NCBI GenBank assembly: GCA_964485815.1 | Contig: CAZAJX010000001.1 | Location: forward strand, 1-64,000 | Reading direction: 5' to 3' | Length of the DNA stretch: 64,000 nt | Source of the DNA: SFLA01 sp964485815 | GTDB lineage: Bacteria; Bacillota; Clostridia; Oscillospirales; CAG-382 | Shown here: positions 16,597 through 25,675 of the stretch, piece by piece | How the letters are laid out: every line of letters starts with the position of its first letter | Numbering within the stretch: position 1 is the first letter of the stretch | Translations under genes and position numbers: made by a program | The notes under the pieces: model-generated | What the model saw: the letters and a program-made list of their open reading frames with translations, nothing else | Database searches by the model: none | Told to the model about the DNA's origin: nothing

Positions 16597-17571
16597 TCAG
16601 GACTCGAAGAAAGCAAACACGGTTTGCAAATATTTTTCCAGCTTTTCGGATACGCAGATAAATGCAGAATGTTTTGCGCCTTCTATACTTATGAACTCGC
16701 ATCCCAAAAGCTTTGCAAGCTTTTCCTGAGGCTTTCTGCGAACGACTGTATCCAACGCGGAATTGATTACAAGCACCTTGGAAGAAACCTTTTTGAGCTC
16801 TTTTGCTTTAAGCATTTTATTTCCCACGCTTACAGCCTCGTACATCCAGCGGTTGGTTGAGGATGAGGTCTGATACCGTTTATCCGAAAGGCGCACGTCA
16901 AGATTGTGTCTGAAACGGGGATAGCTGGTATCGTGGCATTTATCAAAGGGAGGATCGGGATTGAAATCCGAAGCGTATCTGAACCTTGAAGCCCATCCGT
17001 GCTTTGCCGCGCCTGCCTTGAGCATAAGCTTGAGCAGGAATATGGGGCAATTATTGGTAAAAGGAAAAACCATAGGTGAAGAAAGCACTGCGCGGGATAT
17101 CTTTTCACCGCAACGCGTAAGATACAGAGTCGCTATGCTTCCGCCCATTGAATGAGAAAAAATATTAACGTTTTCTTTTCCGCCTACGGGAATTACTATA
17201 TTATCCACAAAAGTTTCCAGGTCTTTGACGTAATCCTCAAAGCTGTTGACGTGGGCAAGCTCGTATCCCTCGACCTGTCTTTCGGAAAGACCGTGACCGC
17301 GGTGATCGTAGGTGAACACGTTATATCCTTTATTTATGAAATACCACGCCAGCTCGGTATATTTTTTAGAATATTCCGTAAAACCGTGAACTATTACTAT
17401 ACTACCCACGGGATTTTGAACGAGATAATTTCTGTAAAAGATACGCACTCCGTCAAATGAACAAAAAGTTCCCTCTGATGCGCATTGGGAAAGAATATCC
17501 TCCACCTCGCAGATACGGCCAAGATATTCATCTTCTTTAATTACTTGAATTTGTTTGGGAGAATAAAGCAT
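16597..17571 (-). CDS. Alpha/beta hydrolase, lysophospholipase/monoacylglycerol-lipase-like
   Basis: A 324-residue serine hydrolase of the Hydrolase_4 group. Key parts: IVIVHGFTEYS (oxyanion region), FTYDHRGHGLSERQ, the nucleophile elbow SHSMGG with Ser about residue 141 (the usual first Gly is Ser here), the Asp strand LVINSALDTVV and the final GAKHSAFI His. No signal peptide; likely cytosolic, acting on monoacylglycerol or lysophospholipid-type esters by family analogy. The start is placed at ATG 17569-17571 with GGAG upstream; an in-frame TTG is two codons earlier. Divergent from the hydrolase at 17635. Confidence 0.85.
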   Translation of the reverse strand: MLYSPKQIQVIKEDEYLGRICEVEDILSQCASEGTFCSFDGVRIFYRNYLVQNPVGSIVIVHGFTEYSKKYTELAWYFINKGYNVFTYDHRGHGLSERQVEGYELAHVNSFEDYVKDLETFVDNIVIPVGGKENVNIFSHSMGGSIATLYLTRCGEKISRAVLSSPMVFPFTNNCPIFLLKLMLKAGAAKHGWASRFRYASDFNPDPPFDKCHDTSYPRFRHNLDVRLSDKRYQTSSSTNRWMYEAVSVGNKMLKAKELKKVSSKVLVINSALDTVVRRKPQEKLAKLLGCEFISIEGAKHSAFICVSEKLEKYLQTVFAFFES

Positions 17572-17634
17572 TTTCAAAAGACTCCGTTTTGGGATTTTTT
17601 AAAACTAATAATACCGAAAAAGGCGGTGATAATA

Positions 17635-18600
17635 ATGGAAAAAGGTATAAAAAGGACTTTTGGACGAATTTTGTACGTTACTGTTATTATCGCAATTACT
17701 CTTTTGATCGTTTCCGCAGGCGCGACCAAGTTGATATATGACGCATCCTTTCCCAGATACGAAAATAAAGATATTTTACTTGATGAAGAATTAACGTATC
17801 TTAACGAAAAGAGAAAAGAATTATTCTTTTTATCCGGTGAATACGAGCTTGCGGGTTATTTATACCCCGCAGAAAATGACACAAAAAGCGGATTGGTAGT
17901 TTTTGTTCAGGGAATGAACGCCACAACGGAAAACTATCTTTGGCAGATTAAAAGCTTTACGGAAAGCGGATACGGTGTGTTTATTTTTGATCCCACCGGC
18001 TGCGGAAGCAGCGAGGGAAAGAGCAGTATCGGTTTTTCCCGTATATTAGTTGACCTGAACTCGGCGCTGGATTTTATTTCAGAGGAAGACAATTTCGGGT
18101 TTGATAAAATCTTTCTGTTCGGGCATAGCAGAGGCGGCTATGCAGCGTGCTGCGCCGTCCATTACGGACACGATATAACCGCAGTAGCTTCGGTTAACGG
18201 AATTAACAGCGCGATGGAAGGCGTGATGATGCCTGCCGCAAAGGTTATAGGCAACGTTGCATATACAAATTATCCCCTTTTGTGGCTGTATCAAGTGAGT
18301 ATTTTCGGAACGGAAGCGGTAAATATTTCTGCCGCAGAAACCCTTGCCGAGCACAATATACCCGCTTTGATAATTCATTCCGCAGAGGATGAAATTGTAC
18401 CTGCAAACAGATTTTCCATTGTTTCCCACGTTGAAAACACAGAATTCATAACCGAAATACAGGATTATAACAGCGAAAATGCGGATTCCCATACCGGAGT
18501 TCTGTTTGATACCGACGGAAAAGCAAACCAAGATTTACTAAGTATTATTACTGATTTTTTTGACAAAGCTGCACAAGCGGCGGAAAACGGTGAAGAATGA
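17635..18600 (+). CDS. Membrane-anchored alpha/beta hydrolase
   Basis: A 321-residue hydrolase with an N-terminal signal anchor (about residues 10-32, ILYVTVIIAITLLIVSAGA), so the catalytic domain is outside the membrane. It shows VFVQGMNATTENY, FDPTGCGSSEGKS, the nucleophile elbow GHSRGG, the acid in IIHSAEDEIVP and DSHTGV for His. Start 17635 (MEKGIKRTFG) follows AGGCGGTG. The longer reading from 17485 runs antisense into the divergent gene and is rejected. It overlaps the glycosyltransferase gene by ATGA (18597-18600), suggesting a joint role in envelope lipid or glycan chemistry. Confidence 0.8.
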   Translation: MEKGIKRTFGRILYVTVIIAITLLIVSAGATKLIYDASFPRYENKDILLDEELTYLNEKRKELFFLSGEYELAGYLYPAENDTKSGLVVFVQGMNATTENYLWQIKSFTESGYGVFIFDPTGCGSSEGKSSIGFSRILVDLNSALDFISEEDNFGFDKIFLFGHSRGGYAACCAVHYGHDITAVASVNGINSAMEGVMMPAAKVIGNVAYTNYPLLWLYQVSIFGTEAVNISAAETLAEHNIPALIIHSAEDEIVPANRFSIVSHVENTEFITEIQDYNSENADSHTGVLFDTDGKANQDLLSIITDFFDKAAQAAENGEE

Positions 18601-19610
18601 AGGAAGTAGTCCTTATACCGGCGTATAAGCCGGATAACGAAATGTGTAACCTTGCGCGTAAGCTTCAAAACTGCGGTTTTGACGTTTTGATAGTAAATGA
18701 CGGAAGCGGCGCCGAATACGATAACGTGTTTTTAAAGGCGTCCGCATTCGCAACGGTGATCTGTCATAACAAAAACCAAGGTAAAGGCAGAGCGTTAAAA
18801 ACGGGAATGGAATACATACGGGATAATTTTAAAGAATGTGAATTCTTTATAACTGCAGATGCTGACGGTCAGCACAAATGCAAGGATATTATCCGCGTAG
18901 GAGAAGCGTTGAAAAACGGCGCAGAATTTGTACTGACTACCCGTCTGCTTAACAGAAAAATCCCCAAAAGAAGCAAATTCGGAAACGATCTTTCAAGAGT
19001 GATATATACACTTTCAACTGGCAGATATTTCAAAGACAATCAATCCGGACTTCGCGGTTTTTCAGCAGACAACATTGATTGGCTTTTGAAGGTAAAGGGC
19101 GAAAAGTACGATTACGAAATGAATATGCTGTACTATGCCTCAAAGCAAGCCATACCGATCACAACTCTTGATATAGAAGCGGTTTATATTGACGGTAATA
19201 AATCCTCCCATTTTAATCCCGTAAAGGATACCGCAAGGATATACCGTTTGCTGTTAAAATCCGCAAAAGCTTCTATTATCACAGCTATTCTTGCCGAGAT
19301 TGCCATATTTATTTGCGGTCTGGTTACCGACGTACCCTATGACAGTCTTTACGTGCTTACCTCGGGATTTGCGGCGGCGGTTACAGCTTATGTGATCAAC
19401 AAATTCTTTATCTTCAAAAACGTTGATTATCGTGACGGAGGCAGAAATATGCTGTACACGGTATTACGCTATACGCTGTATGCTTTGGGTACTGCCGTGA
19501 TCACATCATTTTTACCAATTATACCCCTTTTTGTTGCATTTAATATTTGTGCTCTCATAGGATTACCTATACGGTATTTCGTCCACAAATATATTCACGA
19601 TTTTAATTAA
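18597..19610 (+). CDS. GT2 family glycosyltransferase fused to a GtrA-like membrane domain
   Basis: A 337-residue two-domain protein. Residues 1-210 are a GT-A glycosyltransferase of the dolichyl-phosphate mannose synthase/GtrB type: LIPAYKPDNE, IVNDGSG, NKNQGKGRALKTG, the metal-binding DAD at 88-90 (TADADGQHK) and DNQSGLRGF. Residues 220-335 hold four hydrophobic helices with YVINKFFIFKN, the GtrA signature. GtrB-type enzymes load a sugar on undecaprenyl phosphate and GtrA-type proteins are proposed flippases, so this one polypeptide could do both. The 3' end overlaps the convergent plsX stop by 8 bp. Confidence 0.88.
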   Translation: MKEVVLIPAYKPDNEMCNLARKLQNCGFDVLIVNDGSGAEYDNVFLKASAFATVICHNKNQGKGRALKTGMEYIRDNFKECEFFITADADGQHKCKDIIRVGEALKNGAEFVLTTRLLNRKIPKRSKFGNDLSRVIYTLSTGRYFKDNQSGLRGFSADNIDWLLKVKGEKYDYEMNMLYYASKQAIPITTLDIEAVYIDGNKSSHFNPVKDTARIYRLLLKSAKASIITAILAEIAIFICGLVTDVPYDSLYVLTSGFAAAVTAYVINKFFIFKNVDYRDGGRNMLYTVLRYTLYALGTAVITSFLPIIPLFVAFNICALIGLPIRYFVHKYIHDFN

Positions 19611-20580
19611 GAGATTTTTCCACAGCGGTATCGAATCCGCTTTCGGAAAGGCGCAAAACCTGTTCAATACACGAAACTGCGGTGCTGCTGTTGGCGGCAC
19701 CGTGCATTTTTACTACCGTCTTTTTTGTGCCCAAGAAGGTGGCTCCTCCGCGGGAATTGAAATCAAACGCCGTATTAAGCTGTTTATAAAGAAATTCGGA
19801 AGCTTCGGGGAATTTATCTCCCAATATCTTCTTGCTGATTTCTGCGGCAACCTTTCCGGTCGCCTCGGTATCCTTAAGCACGATATTTCCCGCAAAGCCA
19901 TCGCATACCAGCACGTCAGCCTTACCCAAAAGCACATCGCTTCCTTCAAGGTTTCCGATAAAATTAAGACCTGATGCTTCCAAAAGCGAATAGGTTTCCT
20001 TGACTACACCGCTCCCCTTTCCTTTTTCCGTACCCGTGGAAAGGAGGGCTACACGGGGAAGCTCGATTCCGTACATACTTCTTATAAATGCGCTTCCCAT
20101 TTTTGCAAATTCAACGAGATCCTTAGGTGTGCAGTCTACGTTTGCTCCGCAATCCACGAGGCAGATATAGCTTCCGTCTACAGCAGGAAGAGAAGATGAC
20201 AACGCAGGGCGTTTAAGACCTTTTTGCAGACCGAGTCTGCAGATAGTTCCTACCAACAATGCACCTGTATTCCCTGCAGAGATCATACCGTCGCACTCGT
20301 TATCTCTGAGATACTCCAACGCAAGTACCATAGAGCTGTTATCGCATCCGCCGAAAACGCTCATCGGTGATTGTGTGTTGCTGATATATTCCTTTGTTTC
20401 CAGAACGGTATAACGGTCTTCGGTTATACCGTTTTCCGCCATAACGCTGTCGATCACGTTTTTCTCACCGGAAAAGACGCAAAAAAGGTCACTATGCGAT
20501 TTCATATATTCGGCGGAACCGCAAACAATGGGTAACGCTCCCTTATCTCCGCCCAGAGTATCTATTACGATTTTTTTCAT
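19603..20580 (-). CDS. plsX: Phosphate acyltransferase PlsX
   Basis: A 325-residue soluble enzyme that interconverts acyl-ACP and acyl-phosphate, feeding PlsY in phosphatidic acid synthesis. It has IVIDTLGGDKG, AGNTGALLVG, LSSSLPAVDGSYICLVDCGANVDC, ALLSTGTEKGKG, NFIGNLEGSD and FAGNIVLKDTEATGK, all PlsX landmarks. Start at ATG 20578-20580 with AAAGGA upstream (a TTG is two codons earlier). Last gene of the fakB-fakB-fakA-plsX transcription unit. This makes biochemical sense: FakA/FakB make acyl-phosphate, PlsX's substrate for ACP loading. Confidence 0.95.
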   Translation of the reverse strand: MKKIVIDTLGGDKGALPIVCGSAEYMKSHSDLFCVFSGEKNVIDSVMAENGITEDRYTVLETKEYISNTQSPMSVFGGCDNSSMVLALEYLRDNECDGMISAGNTGALLVGTICRLGLQKGLKRPALSSSLPAVDGSYICLVDCGANVDCTPKDLVEFAKMGSAFIRSMYGIELPRVALLSTGTEKGKGSGVVKETYSLLEASGLNFIGNLEGSDVLLGKADVLVCDGFAGNIVLKDTEATGKVAAEISKKILGDKFPEASEFLYKQLNTAFDFNSRGGATFLGTKKTVVKMHGAANSSTAVSCIEQVLRLSESGFDTAVEKSLN

Positions 20581-20645
20581 ATTCAAAATTTCCTTTATAA
20601 GGTGTTACGGGAATGAGCAAACCTCATTCCCGTTAAATTTTTATA

Positions 20646-22271
20646 TTATTCGATTGCGAGAATAAAGCTGTAAATATCCTGACCGCCTCTTACATATCCG
20701 CATTCAATAAGGGGATATTGGCTTTCCAGTATATCTTTAAGCTGAACCAGCTCGGAGTGTGTTACGTCCGCACCGTAGAACACGGTGATAACCTGCTTAT
20801 CGTCGATATTCTCTAATTTCTCAAGCAAGCCCATAACAGCAGACAGCTTATTTTGGCAGGCACAAAGGATGTTATCGTCATCCAGACCGATATAATCGCC
20901 CTTCTTAACTTCAACACCCGAAATACAGGTGTCCCTTGTAGCAACGGTAACGTATCCCGTCGTAACGCATTCCATACTGTCGGTCATACTGTCCGCAACC
21001 GCTTCCACCGTATCCAAAGAAAGATCCATCATAGAAAGTGCGGAATATCCTTCGGCAATAGAACGGGAAGGAATTACGGTTACACGGGCGGAATTATACA
21101 TTTCCGCCGCTTGCTTTGCAGTCAAGAACACGTTGGAATTGTTGGGAAGTACGATTATATTCTCCGCATTAAGCTTTCTGAACGCTTTAATAAAATCGTC
21201 TGCCGAGGGGTTTTGAGTCTGTCCGCCGTCCACAATAGCGGAAACGCCGATTTCGCTGAAATAGGACTTAATTCCGTCGCCTGCGGCAACCGCAACAACT
21301 GCATATTTTTCCTTTTCACCGTGCTGCTCGGTAGTTTCGCTGTGCTGAACGGACATATTCTCGATCTTTATACTAAGCAATTCGCCATAGCGCAGTCCCA
21401 GTTCAAGTACCTTATTGGGTTCAAAGGAGTGTATATGTACCTTTACTATATCGCCGTCCCAAACGGAGACGATAGAATCACCAAGCTTTTCAAGCTGTGA
21501 TATAAAATCGCCGTGATCAAAAGCGTTTACATCGGTTTTGGAATTAAGTAAAAGAAGTATAAATTCGGTACAATAGCCGTATTCGAAAACCGAATCCGCA
21601 TTAAAGGATGCTGTGAGCGAAGGAGCGAACTCCATTTCGGAAACGCTGACGTTATCTATATATTCGTTGCGTAATGCGGCCTCCATTCCCTCAAATACGC
21701 ACAAAACGCCTGCGCCGCCGCTATCAACGACGCCTGCTTCCTTAAGCACGGGAAGAAGCTGAGGTGTGTTTTCCAGAGAACGGCGTGTTTCGGCACAAAG
21801 CTCCGCAAAGCATTCCTGAAAAGATGAATACTTTTCGCAATTCGTAAGGATACGCTTGCCGCCGTCCTTGAGAACGGAAAGCATAGTGCCCTCTACGGGA
21901 TTAAGCACCGATCTGTATGCGTACTTTACGCCGGAAGAAAAAGCGAGAGCGAAATCGGAAACCTCCAAAATGCCCTTGTTTTCACATCCAACGGCAAATC
22001 CGCGAATAAACTGTGAAAAGATAACTCCCGAATTACCACGCGCCGACATAAGCGTGTTTTTGGAAAAACCGATCATATAATCAGATGCATTATCGGTTAC
22101 GGGTGCGGAAAATCCACCCTCAAATGTCTTTGCCATATTGGAACCCGTATCTCCGTCGGGAACGGGAAATACGTTAAGGTTATTGATTGTATCCGAATTC
22201 AGTTTTAAATTCTTAAAGCCGTTTTCCAACAGAAGCCTTAGTTCGCTTCCGTTTAGTAGGTTTGTCTGCAT
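20646..22271 (-). CDS. fakA: Fatty acid kinase, catalytic subunit FakA (DAK2/YloV)
   Basis: A 541-residue cytosolic kinase. The N-terminal DhaL/DAK2 domain contains NVFPVPDGDTGSNM (Mg-ATP ligands, residues 34-47), SARGNSGVIFSQ and GVVDSGGAGVLC. A middle domain (about 210-300) and a C-terminal DegV-like domain (IVDGGQTQNPSADDF and onward) complete the FakA architecture. It phosphorylates fatty acids presented by FakB proteins. Two fakB genes lie directly upstream (7-bp and 22-bp gaps) and plsX downstream. Confidence 0.93.
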   Translation of the reverse strand: MQTNLLNGSELRLLLENGFKNLKLNSDTINNLNVFPVPDGDTGSNMAKTFEGGFSAPVTDNASDYMIGFSKNTLMSARGNSGVIFSQFIRGFAVGCENKGILEVSDFALAFSSGVKYAYRSVLNPVEGTMLSVLKDGGKRILTNCEKYSSFQECFAELCAETRRSLENTPQLLPVLKEAGVVDSGGAGVLCVFEGMEAALRNEYIDNVSVSEMEFAPSLTASFNADSVFEYGYCTEFILLLLNSKTDVNAFDHGDFISQLEKLGDSIVSVWDGDIVKVHIHSFEPNKVLELGLRYGELLSIKIENMSVQHSETTEQHGEKEKYAVVAVAAGDGIKSYFSEIGVSAIVDGGQTQNPSADDFIKAFRKLNAENIIVLPNNSNVFLTAKQAAEMYNSARVTVIPSRSIAEGYSALSMMDLSLDTVEAVADSMTDSMECVTTGYVTVATRDTCISGVEVKKGDYIGLDDDNILCACQNKLSAVMGLLEKLENIDDKQVITVFYGADVTHSELVQLKDILESQYPLIECGYVRGGQDIYSFILAIE

Positions 22272-22277
22272 TGTAAT

Positions 22278-23168
22278 TTATTCTTTCCCTTCAATAGTTA
22301 CGGTCTTGCCGTAAACGTATGTAATAAGAGTACCCGGTCCGACGGATGCGCCCACGATCGGTCCGATATTTGTAATATAAACATATTTGAATTTACCCAA
22401 CGCCAGCACTTCGTCGCGAAGCTTTTCGGCTTCCTCCAAAGCATCGCCGTGGGAAATACACAGTATACTGTTTTCTATATCTTCGGCGGCGGCGATAGTA
22501 TCTTTTGCCATTTCTTTGCGGGCATTTACAGCGCCTTTGACCTTTCTGTAGGCAAAGTTATGCCCCTTCACATCGGAAATAATAAGAGGCTTTACACCGA
22601 AAATATTACCGAAAAATGCGCTGGCGGTGGTTACACGGCCTGCTCTGCGCAGGTATTCAAGACTTTCCACCGTACCGCATTGATTCACCTTAAGACGGTT
22701 TTCCTCTATCCAGCAAGCGATCTGATCTATACTTTTTCCTTCATCCCGCATAAGGGCGGCTTTTACCAAAAGCATCCCCTGACCCAAAGAGCTGATAAGC
22801 GAATCCACGCAGCATATCTTTGCATCGGGAAAGGCTGGCAAAAGCTCGGAGGCTACTACCTGAGCAAGTCCCACGGAACCGGACAATCCGGACGAGCAGG
22901 ATATATACAGTATATCCTTCCCCTGCTCCAGCCAATAAGTGAATACGGAAACGAATTCCCCTCGGGGGACTTGGGTGGTTTTTATATTCACACCGTTACG
23001 CATAAGATCGTAGTATTCCTTTGGTGAATATTCCTCCCAATCAAGGGATGCAGAATGCTCGATACCGTCGGCAACGAAATTCATCTTAACGTATTCGATA
23101 TTATATTTACTGCGTACTTCAGACGGGAGATCACAGGTGGAATCACCGATAATAACAAATTCTTTCAT
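22278..23168 (-). CDS. fakB: DegV-family fatty-acid-binding protein (FakB type)
   Basis: A 296-residue DegV protein that holds a fatty acid in a buried tunnel and presents the carboxyl to FakA. Landmarks: IIGDSTCDLPSEV (N-terminal DSxxDL), TTQVPRGEF, ILYISCSSGLSGSV (carboxylate-binding Ser loop), VDSLISSLGQGML, RRAGRVTT and a C-terminal GPIVGASVGPGTL. It differs from the second FakB (identity clearly partial), which suggests different acyl-chain preferences, as known for saturated versus unsaturated FakB pairs in other Bacillota. Confidence 0.9.
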   Translation of the reverse strand: MKEFVIIGDSTCDLPSEVRSKYNIEYVKMNFVADGIEHSASLDWEEYSPKEYYDLMRNGVNIKTTQVPRGEFVSVFTYWLEQGKDILYISCSSGLSGSVGLAQVVASELLPAFPDAKICCVDSLISSLGQGMLLVKAALMRDEGKSIDQIACWIEENRLKVNQCGTVESLEYLRRAGRVTTASAFFGNIFGVKPLIISDVKGHNFAYRKVKGAVNARKEMAKDTIAAAEDIENSILCISHGDALEEAEKLRDEVLALGKFKYVYITNIGPIVGASVGPGTLITYVYGKTVTIEGKE

Positions 23169-23189
23169 ACTATAACGCTCTTTTTAAAA

Positions 23190-24122
23190 TTATTTGCCGG
23201 CAATTTTCTGCATTAATGCTTTTTCCTCGGCAAGTCCTTCGGAAATAGGCTTTCCGAGATAGAAAGCGGCGCACAAGCCGGGACCGATAGACGGACCGCA
23301 AGCCATACCGACGTGAGTGATAATAACCTCCTTGGGCTTTATCTCGGTACGGATCATCTCAGCCAACGTTTCCGCGGCGGCAAGACGGTTTGAATGAGCG
23401 ACGAAAACTATATTCTCCTCGGGATTAACTATAGTTTCCTTCATATACTTAACGGTAGCGTCAAGAGCCGTGCGCTTACCTTTGAATTTAACTATAACCT
23501 CTGCAAGACCCTTGGAATTGAAATCTGCCATAGGGTTTACGCCTACGAGAGTTCCGAACAACGCCTTGAAGTTGGAAATTCTGCCCGTCTTTACAAGGAA
23601 AAACAGATCGTCCATAGGACCCATCTGATGAACGGAATTACGAATGCTGTTGATATAATCTGCAGTTTCTTCTATAGTTGCACCCTCCTGACGTTTCTGT
23701 CCCGCAAGAACGGTGAGCAACGCCATAGACGTGGAATAACGGAGAGAATCCACGCATATGATCTTTCTGCCGGGATACTTTTTCATAAGATCATCGGCAA
23801 TACGCAGGCAAAGGCTGTACGTGCCGGAAAGGGCGGATGAAATGGAGATGCTGAGTATATCCTTCCCCTGCGCCAGATACTTTTCGTACACCTCGTAGCC
23901 TTCCTGCTCGGTAAAGGTGGAGGTTTTATACAGCACGTTTCTGCCGCTCATAGACTTATAGAATTCCTCAGGAGAAACAATTCCCCAATCTAGATCGGCG
24001 TACTCGGTATGTCCGTCAGGAAAATACACCGTGCCGTGGAGGTAATCGGGAATATCGAAACGTTCTCTCAGTTCTGCGGTGAGATCACAAGCACTATCGG
24101 GAATGATAACAAAATCGCTCAT
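23190..24122 (-). CDS. fakB: DegV-family fatty-acid-binding protein (FakB type), second copy
   Basis: A 310-residue DegV protein: IIPDSACDLTAEL, KTSTFTEQEGY, ILSISISSALSGTYS, VDSLRYSTSMALLT, VKTGRISNFKALFG and HVGMACGPSIGPGLCAAFYL. Start is MSDFVIIPDSACD at 24122, because AAAGGA lies 9 nt before it; the longer reading adds 23 codons with no site. First gene of the operon, transcribed from the promoter at 24160-24188. Role: delivers exogenous or turned-over fatty acids to FakA. Confidence 0.9.
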   Translation of the reverse strand: MSDFVIIPDSACDLTAELRERFDIPDYLHGTVYFPDGHTEYADLDWGIVSPEEFYKSMSGRNVLYKTSTFTEQEGYEVYEKYLAQGKDILSISISSALSGTYSLCLRIADDLMKKYPGRKIICVDSLRYSTSMALLTVLAGQKRQEGATIEETADYINSIRNSVHQMGPMDDLFFLVKTGRISNFKALFGTLVGVNPMADFNSKGLAEVIVKFKGKRTALDATVKYMKETIVNPEENIVFVAHSNRLAAAETLAEMIRTEIKPKEVIITHVGMACGPSIGPGLCAAFYLGKPISEGLAEEKALMQKIAGK

Positions 24123-24159
24123 TACGTCATATCCTTTCAAAAAATACTCTAACGGAGTG

Positions 24160-24188
24160 ATTATAACACAGACACATACTTTTTTCAA
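24160..24188 (-). promoter_or_regulatory. Promoter of the fakB-fakB-fakA-plsX operon
   Basis: Minus strand TTGAAA (24183-24188), 17 bp, TATAAT (24160-24165). Divergent from the promoter at 24219. Confidence 0.7.
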
Positions 24189-24218
24189 CAAAAAAACACT
24201 TTTTTATTAAAATATATA

Positions 24219-24247
24219 TTGGAAAAACCGAAAAGATATGTTATAAT
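24219..24247 (+). promoter_or_regulatory. Promoter of the hydrolase gene at 24303
   Basis: TTGGAA, 17 bp, TATAAT with TG one base upstream (extended -10). It overlaps the apparent N-terminus of a longer open reading, which argues for the downstream TTG start. Confidence 0.65.
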
Positions 24248-24302
24248 TCATATGCGCTGTTTGGAAACCAAACATAAAAATGCGTTTACGGAGGAAACAG
24301 AT

Positions 24303-25256
24303 TTGCTTTATTTGTATATTGTTCTCGGCGTTATTGCATTAAGCGCTGTAATCGGCGTAGCCGTAATGCTGAAAATAACCGTACCGATCTCAAAGCAGGT
24401 GTACCAAAATACTTTGGTGCGCAATTCACCCGATAAATGGAAAAGAGAGTGCTCCTGTCCCGAAAACGAGGAGCAAATGGAAATGTGGAACACCGGCTGT
24501 GCCTGGGCGGAAGAAAACAAAGACCGTATGCGTGAGGTTTCAATAACCAACGACGGACTTAAGCTTGTGGGTGAGCTGTACGATTTCGGTTCTGACAAAT
24601 GTGTGATCATTCTTCCCGGCAGATGCGAAAGCCTTATGTATTCTTATTACTACGCCCGCCCCTACGGTGAAATGGGTATAAACGTTTTCCTGCCCGACCC
24701 CAGAAGCCACGGCAACAGCGAAGGTATATACAGCACGCTGGGTGTTTGCGAAGGTAAAGATACTAACGCCTGGGCAAGATATCTCAACGAAAACGAAGGT
24801 ATTAACGAAGTATATCTCCACGGCGTATGCGTAGGCGCCAGTACCGCAATTTTTGCCGCGGTGGACGTAGATATGCCCAAGTGCATAAAAGGTATGGTAA
24901 ACGAAGGCTGCTACGTTAATTTCTATGAAACCTTCAAGAATCATATGATCGCAGACGGACATCCCGTGTTCCCCGTATGCGGAATGGTAATGCGTCAGGT
25001 AAAAAAGCATACCGGCGTAGATATTATGAAAAAGTGTCCTCTTAATTACGTTGGCAAGGTAAAAATACCCGTGCTGTTTATATTCGGTGAAAAGGATATT
25101 TACACCGTACCCGAAAAGAGCAAGATATTGTTTGCTGCTTGCGGCAGCGAGGACAAGAAGCTGGTATGGTTCCCTAAGGGCGGACACAGCCATCTGCGTA
25201 TAAACAACACCGCCGAATACGATAATGCGGTAAAAGAATTCATACAGTCACATTAA
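24303..25256 (+). CDS. Membrane-anchored alpha/beta hydrolase with Cys at the nucleophile elbow
   Basis: A 317-residue protein. The start is taken as TTG 24303-24305, 8 nt after GGAGG, directly before the signal anchor LYLYIVLGVIALSAVIGVAV. The upstream ATG lies inside the promoter. The fold is clear: VIILPGRCES, FLPDPRSHGNSEG, the elbow LHGVCVGAS, the acid in FIFGEKDIYTVP and GGHSHLR for His. The elbow has Cys (about residue 176, codon TGC) where Ser is normal, so it is GVCVG. Cys elbows occur in dienelactone hydrolases. The enzyme may be a cysteine hydrolase or inactive. It faces the acyl operon across a shared terminator. Confidence 0.8.
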   Translation: MLYLYIVLGVIALSAVIGVAVMLKITVPISKQVYQNTLVRNSPDKWKRECSCPENEEQMEMWNTGCAWAEENKDRMREVSITNDGLKLVGELYDFGSDKCVIILPGRCESLMYSYYYARPYGEMGINVFLPDPRSHGNSEGIYSTLGVCEGKDTNAWARYLNENEGINEVYLHGVCVGASTAIFAAVDVDMPKCIKGMVNEGCYVNFYETFKNHMIADGHPVFPVCGMVMRQVKKHTGVDIMKKCPLNYVGKVKIPVLFIFGEKDIYTVPEKSKILFAACGSEDKKLVWFPKGGHSHLRINNTAEYDNAVKEFIQSH

Positions 25257-25261
25257 AACAA

Positions 25262-25296
25262 AAACATCCGATAAATTCAAAATTTATCGGATGTTT
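25262..25296. terminator. Bidirectional terminator between hydrolase and LRAT genes
   Basis: A perfect 16-bp stem (25262-25277 / 25281-25296) with a 3-nt loop, flanked by A-rich and T-rich tracts. Confidence 0.85.
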
Positions 25297-25300
25297 ATTT

Positions 25301-25675
25301 TTATTTGTTTTTTTGAAAAAAAGGATGCTCTCTGCCAAAAGCACAATCGTAAACGAAATGTTCACAGTTGTTTTCAAGGATATTATATCCCGTTTCCCCA
25401 AGTCTGCTTTTTGCGCGGGACACGGCTTTCTCGGGCGGGAACCTTTTTTTGCGCTCGCTCTTTTCGGTAACGCCCGTTTCGCATATCCCTTCGCCGATAA
25501 AGGTATAGATATCCGTTGACAGAACGCATATTTCCTCGGGACCTACGCCTGAATTATCGGGATATCCGAATTGGATTACGGTGTTATCGTCAACGTATAT
25601 GCCGTAATGATAATAAAACTTAACCTTTACACGGATAATATCTCCGTATTCAGGCAAAGTGGTTTTCCAGATCAT
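25301..25675 (-). CDS. LRAT-fold (NlpC/P60 superfamily) thiol acyltransferase/hydrolase-like protein
   Basis: A 124-residue single-domain protein. HYGIYVDD (His23) and NNCEHFVYDC (Cys104) are the catalytic His and the NCEHF nucleophile motif of lecithin-retinol acyltransferase/HRASLS enzymes, which move acyl chains from phospholipids through a Cys thioester. The second conserved His position is Gln35 (NTVIQFG); in the superfamily this third polar residue tolerates substitution. No signal peptide. Its ATG overlaps the ACP stop (25672-25675), so it is coupled to the carrier protein. An acyl transfer from ACP or lipid to an amine or hydroxyl is a reasonable inference. Confidence 0.75.
   Translation of the reverse strand: MIWKTTLPEYGDIIRVKVKFYYHYGIYVDDNTVIQFGYPDNSGVGPEEICVLSTDIYTFIGEGICETGVTEKSERKKRFPPEKAVSRAKSRLGETGYNILENNCEHFVYDCAFGREHPFFQKNK

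Noticed and set aside
22278..24122. DegV proteins as regulators of degradative enzymes
   Set aside because: Their position beside fakA and plsX supports the FakB role instead.
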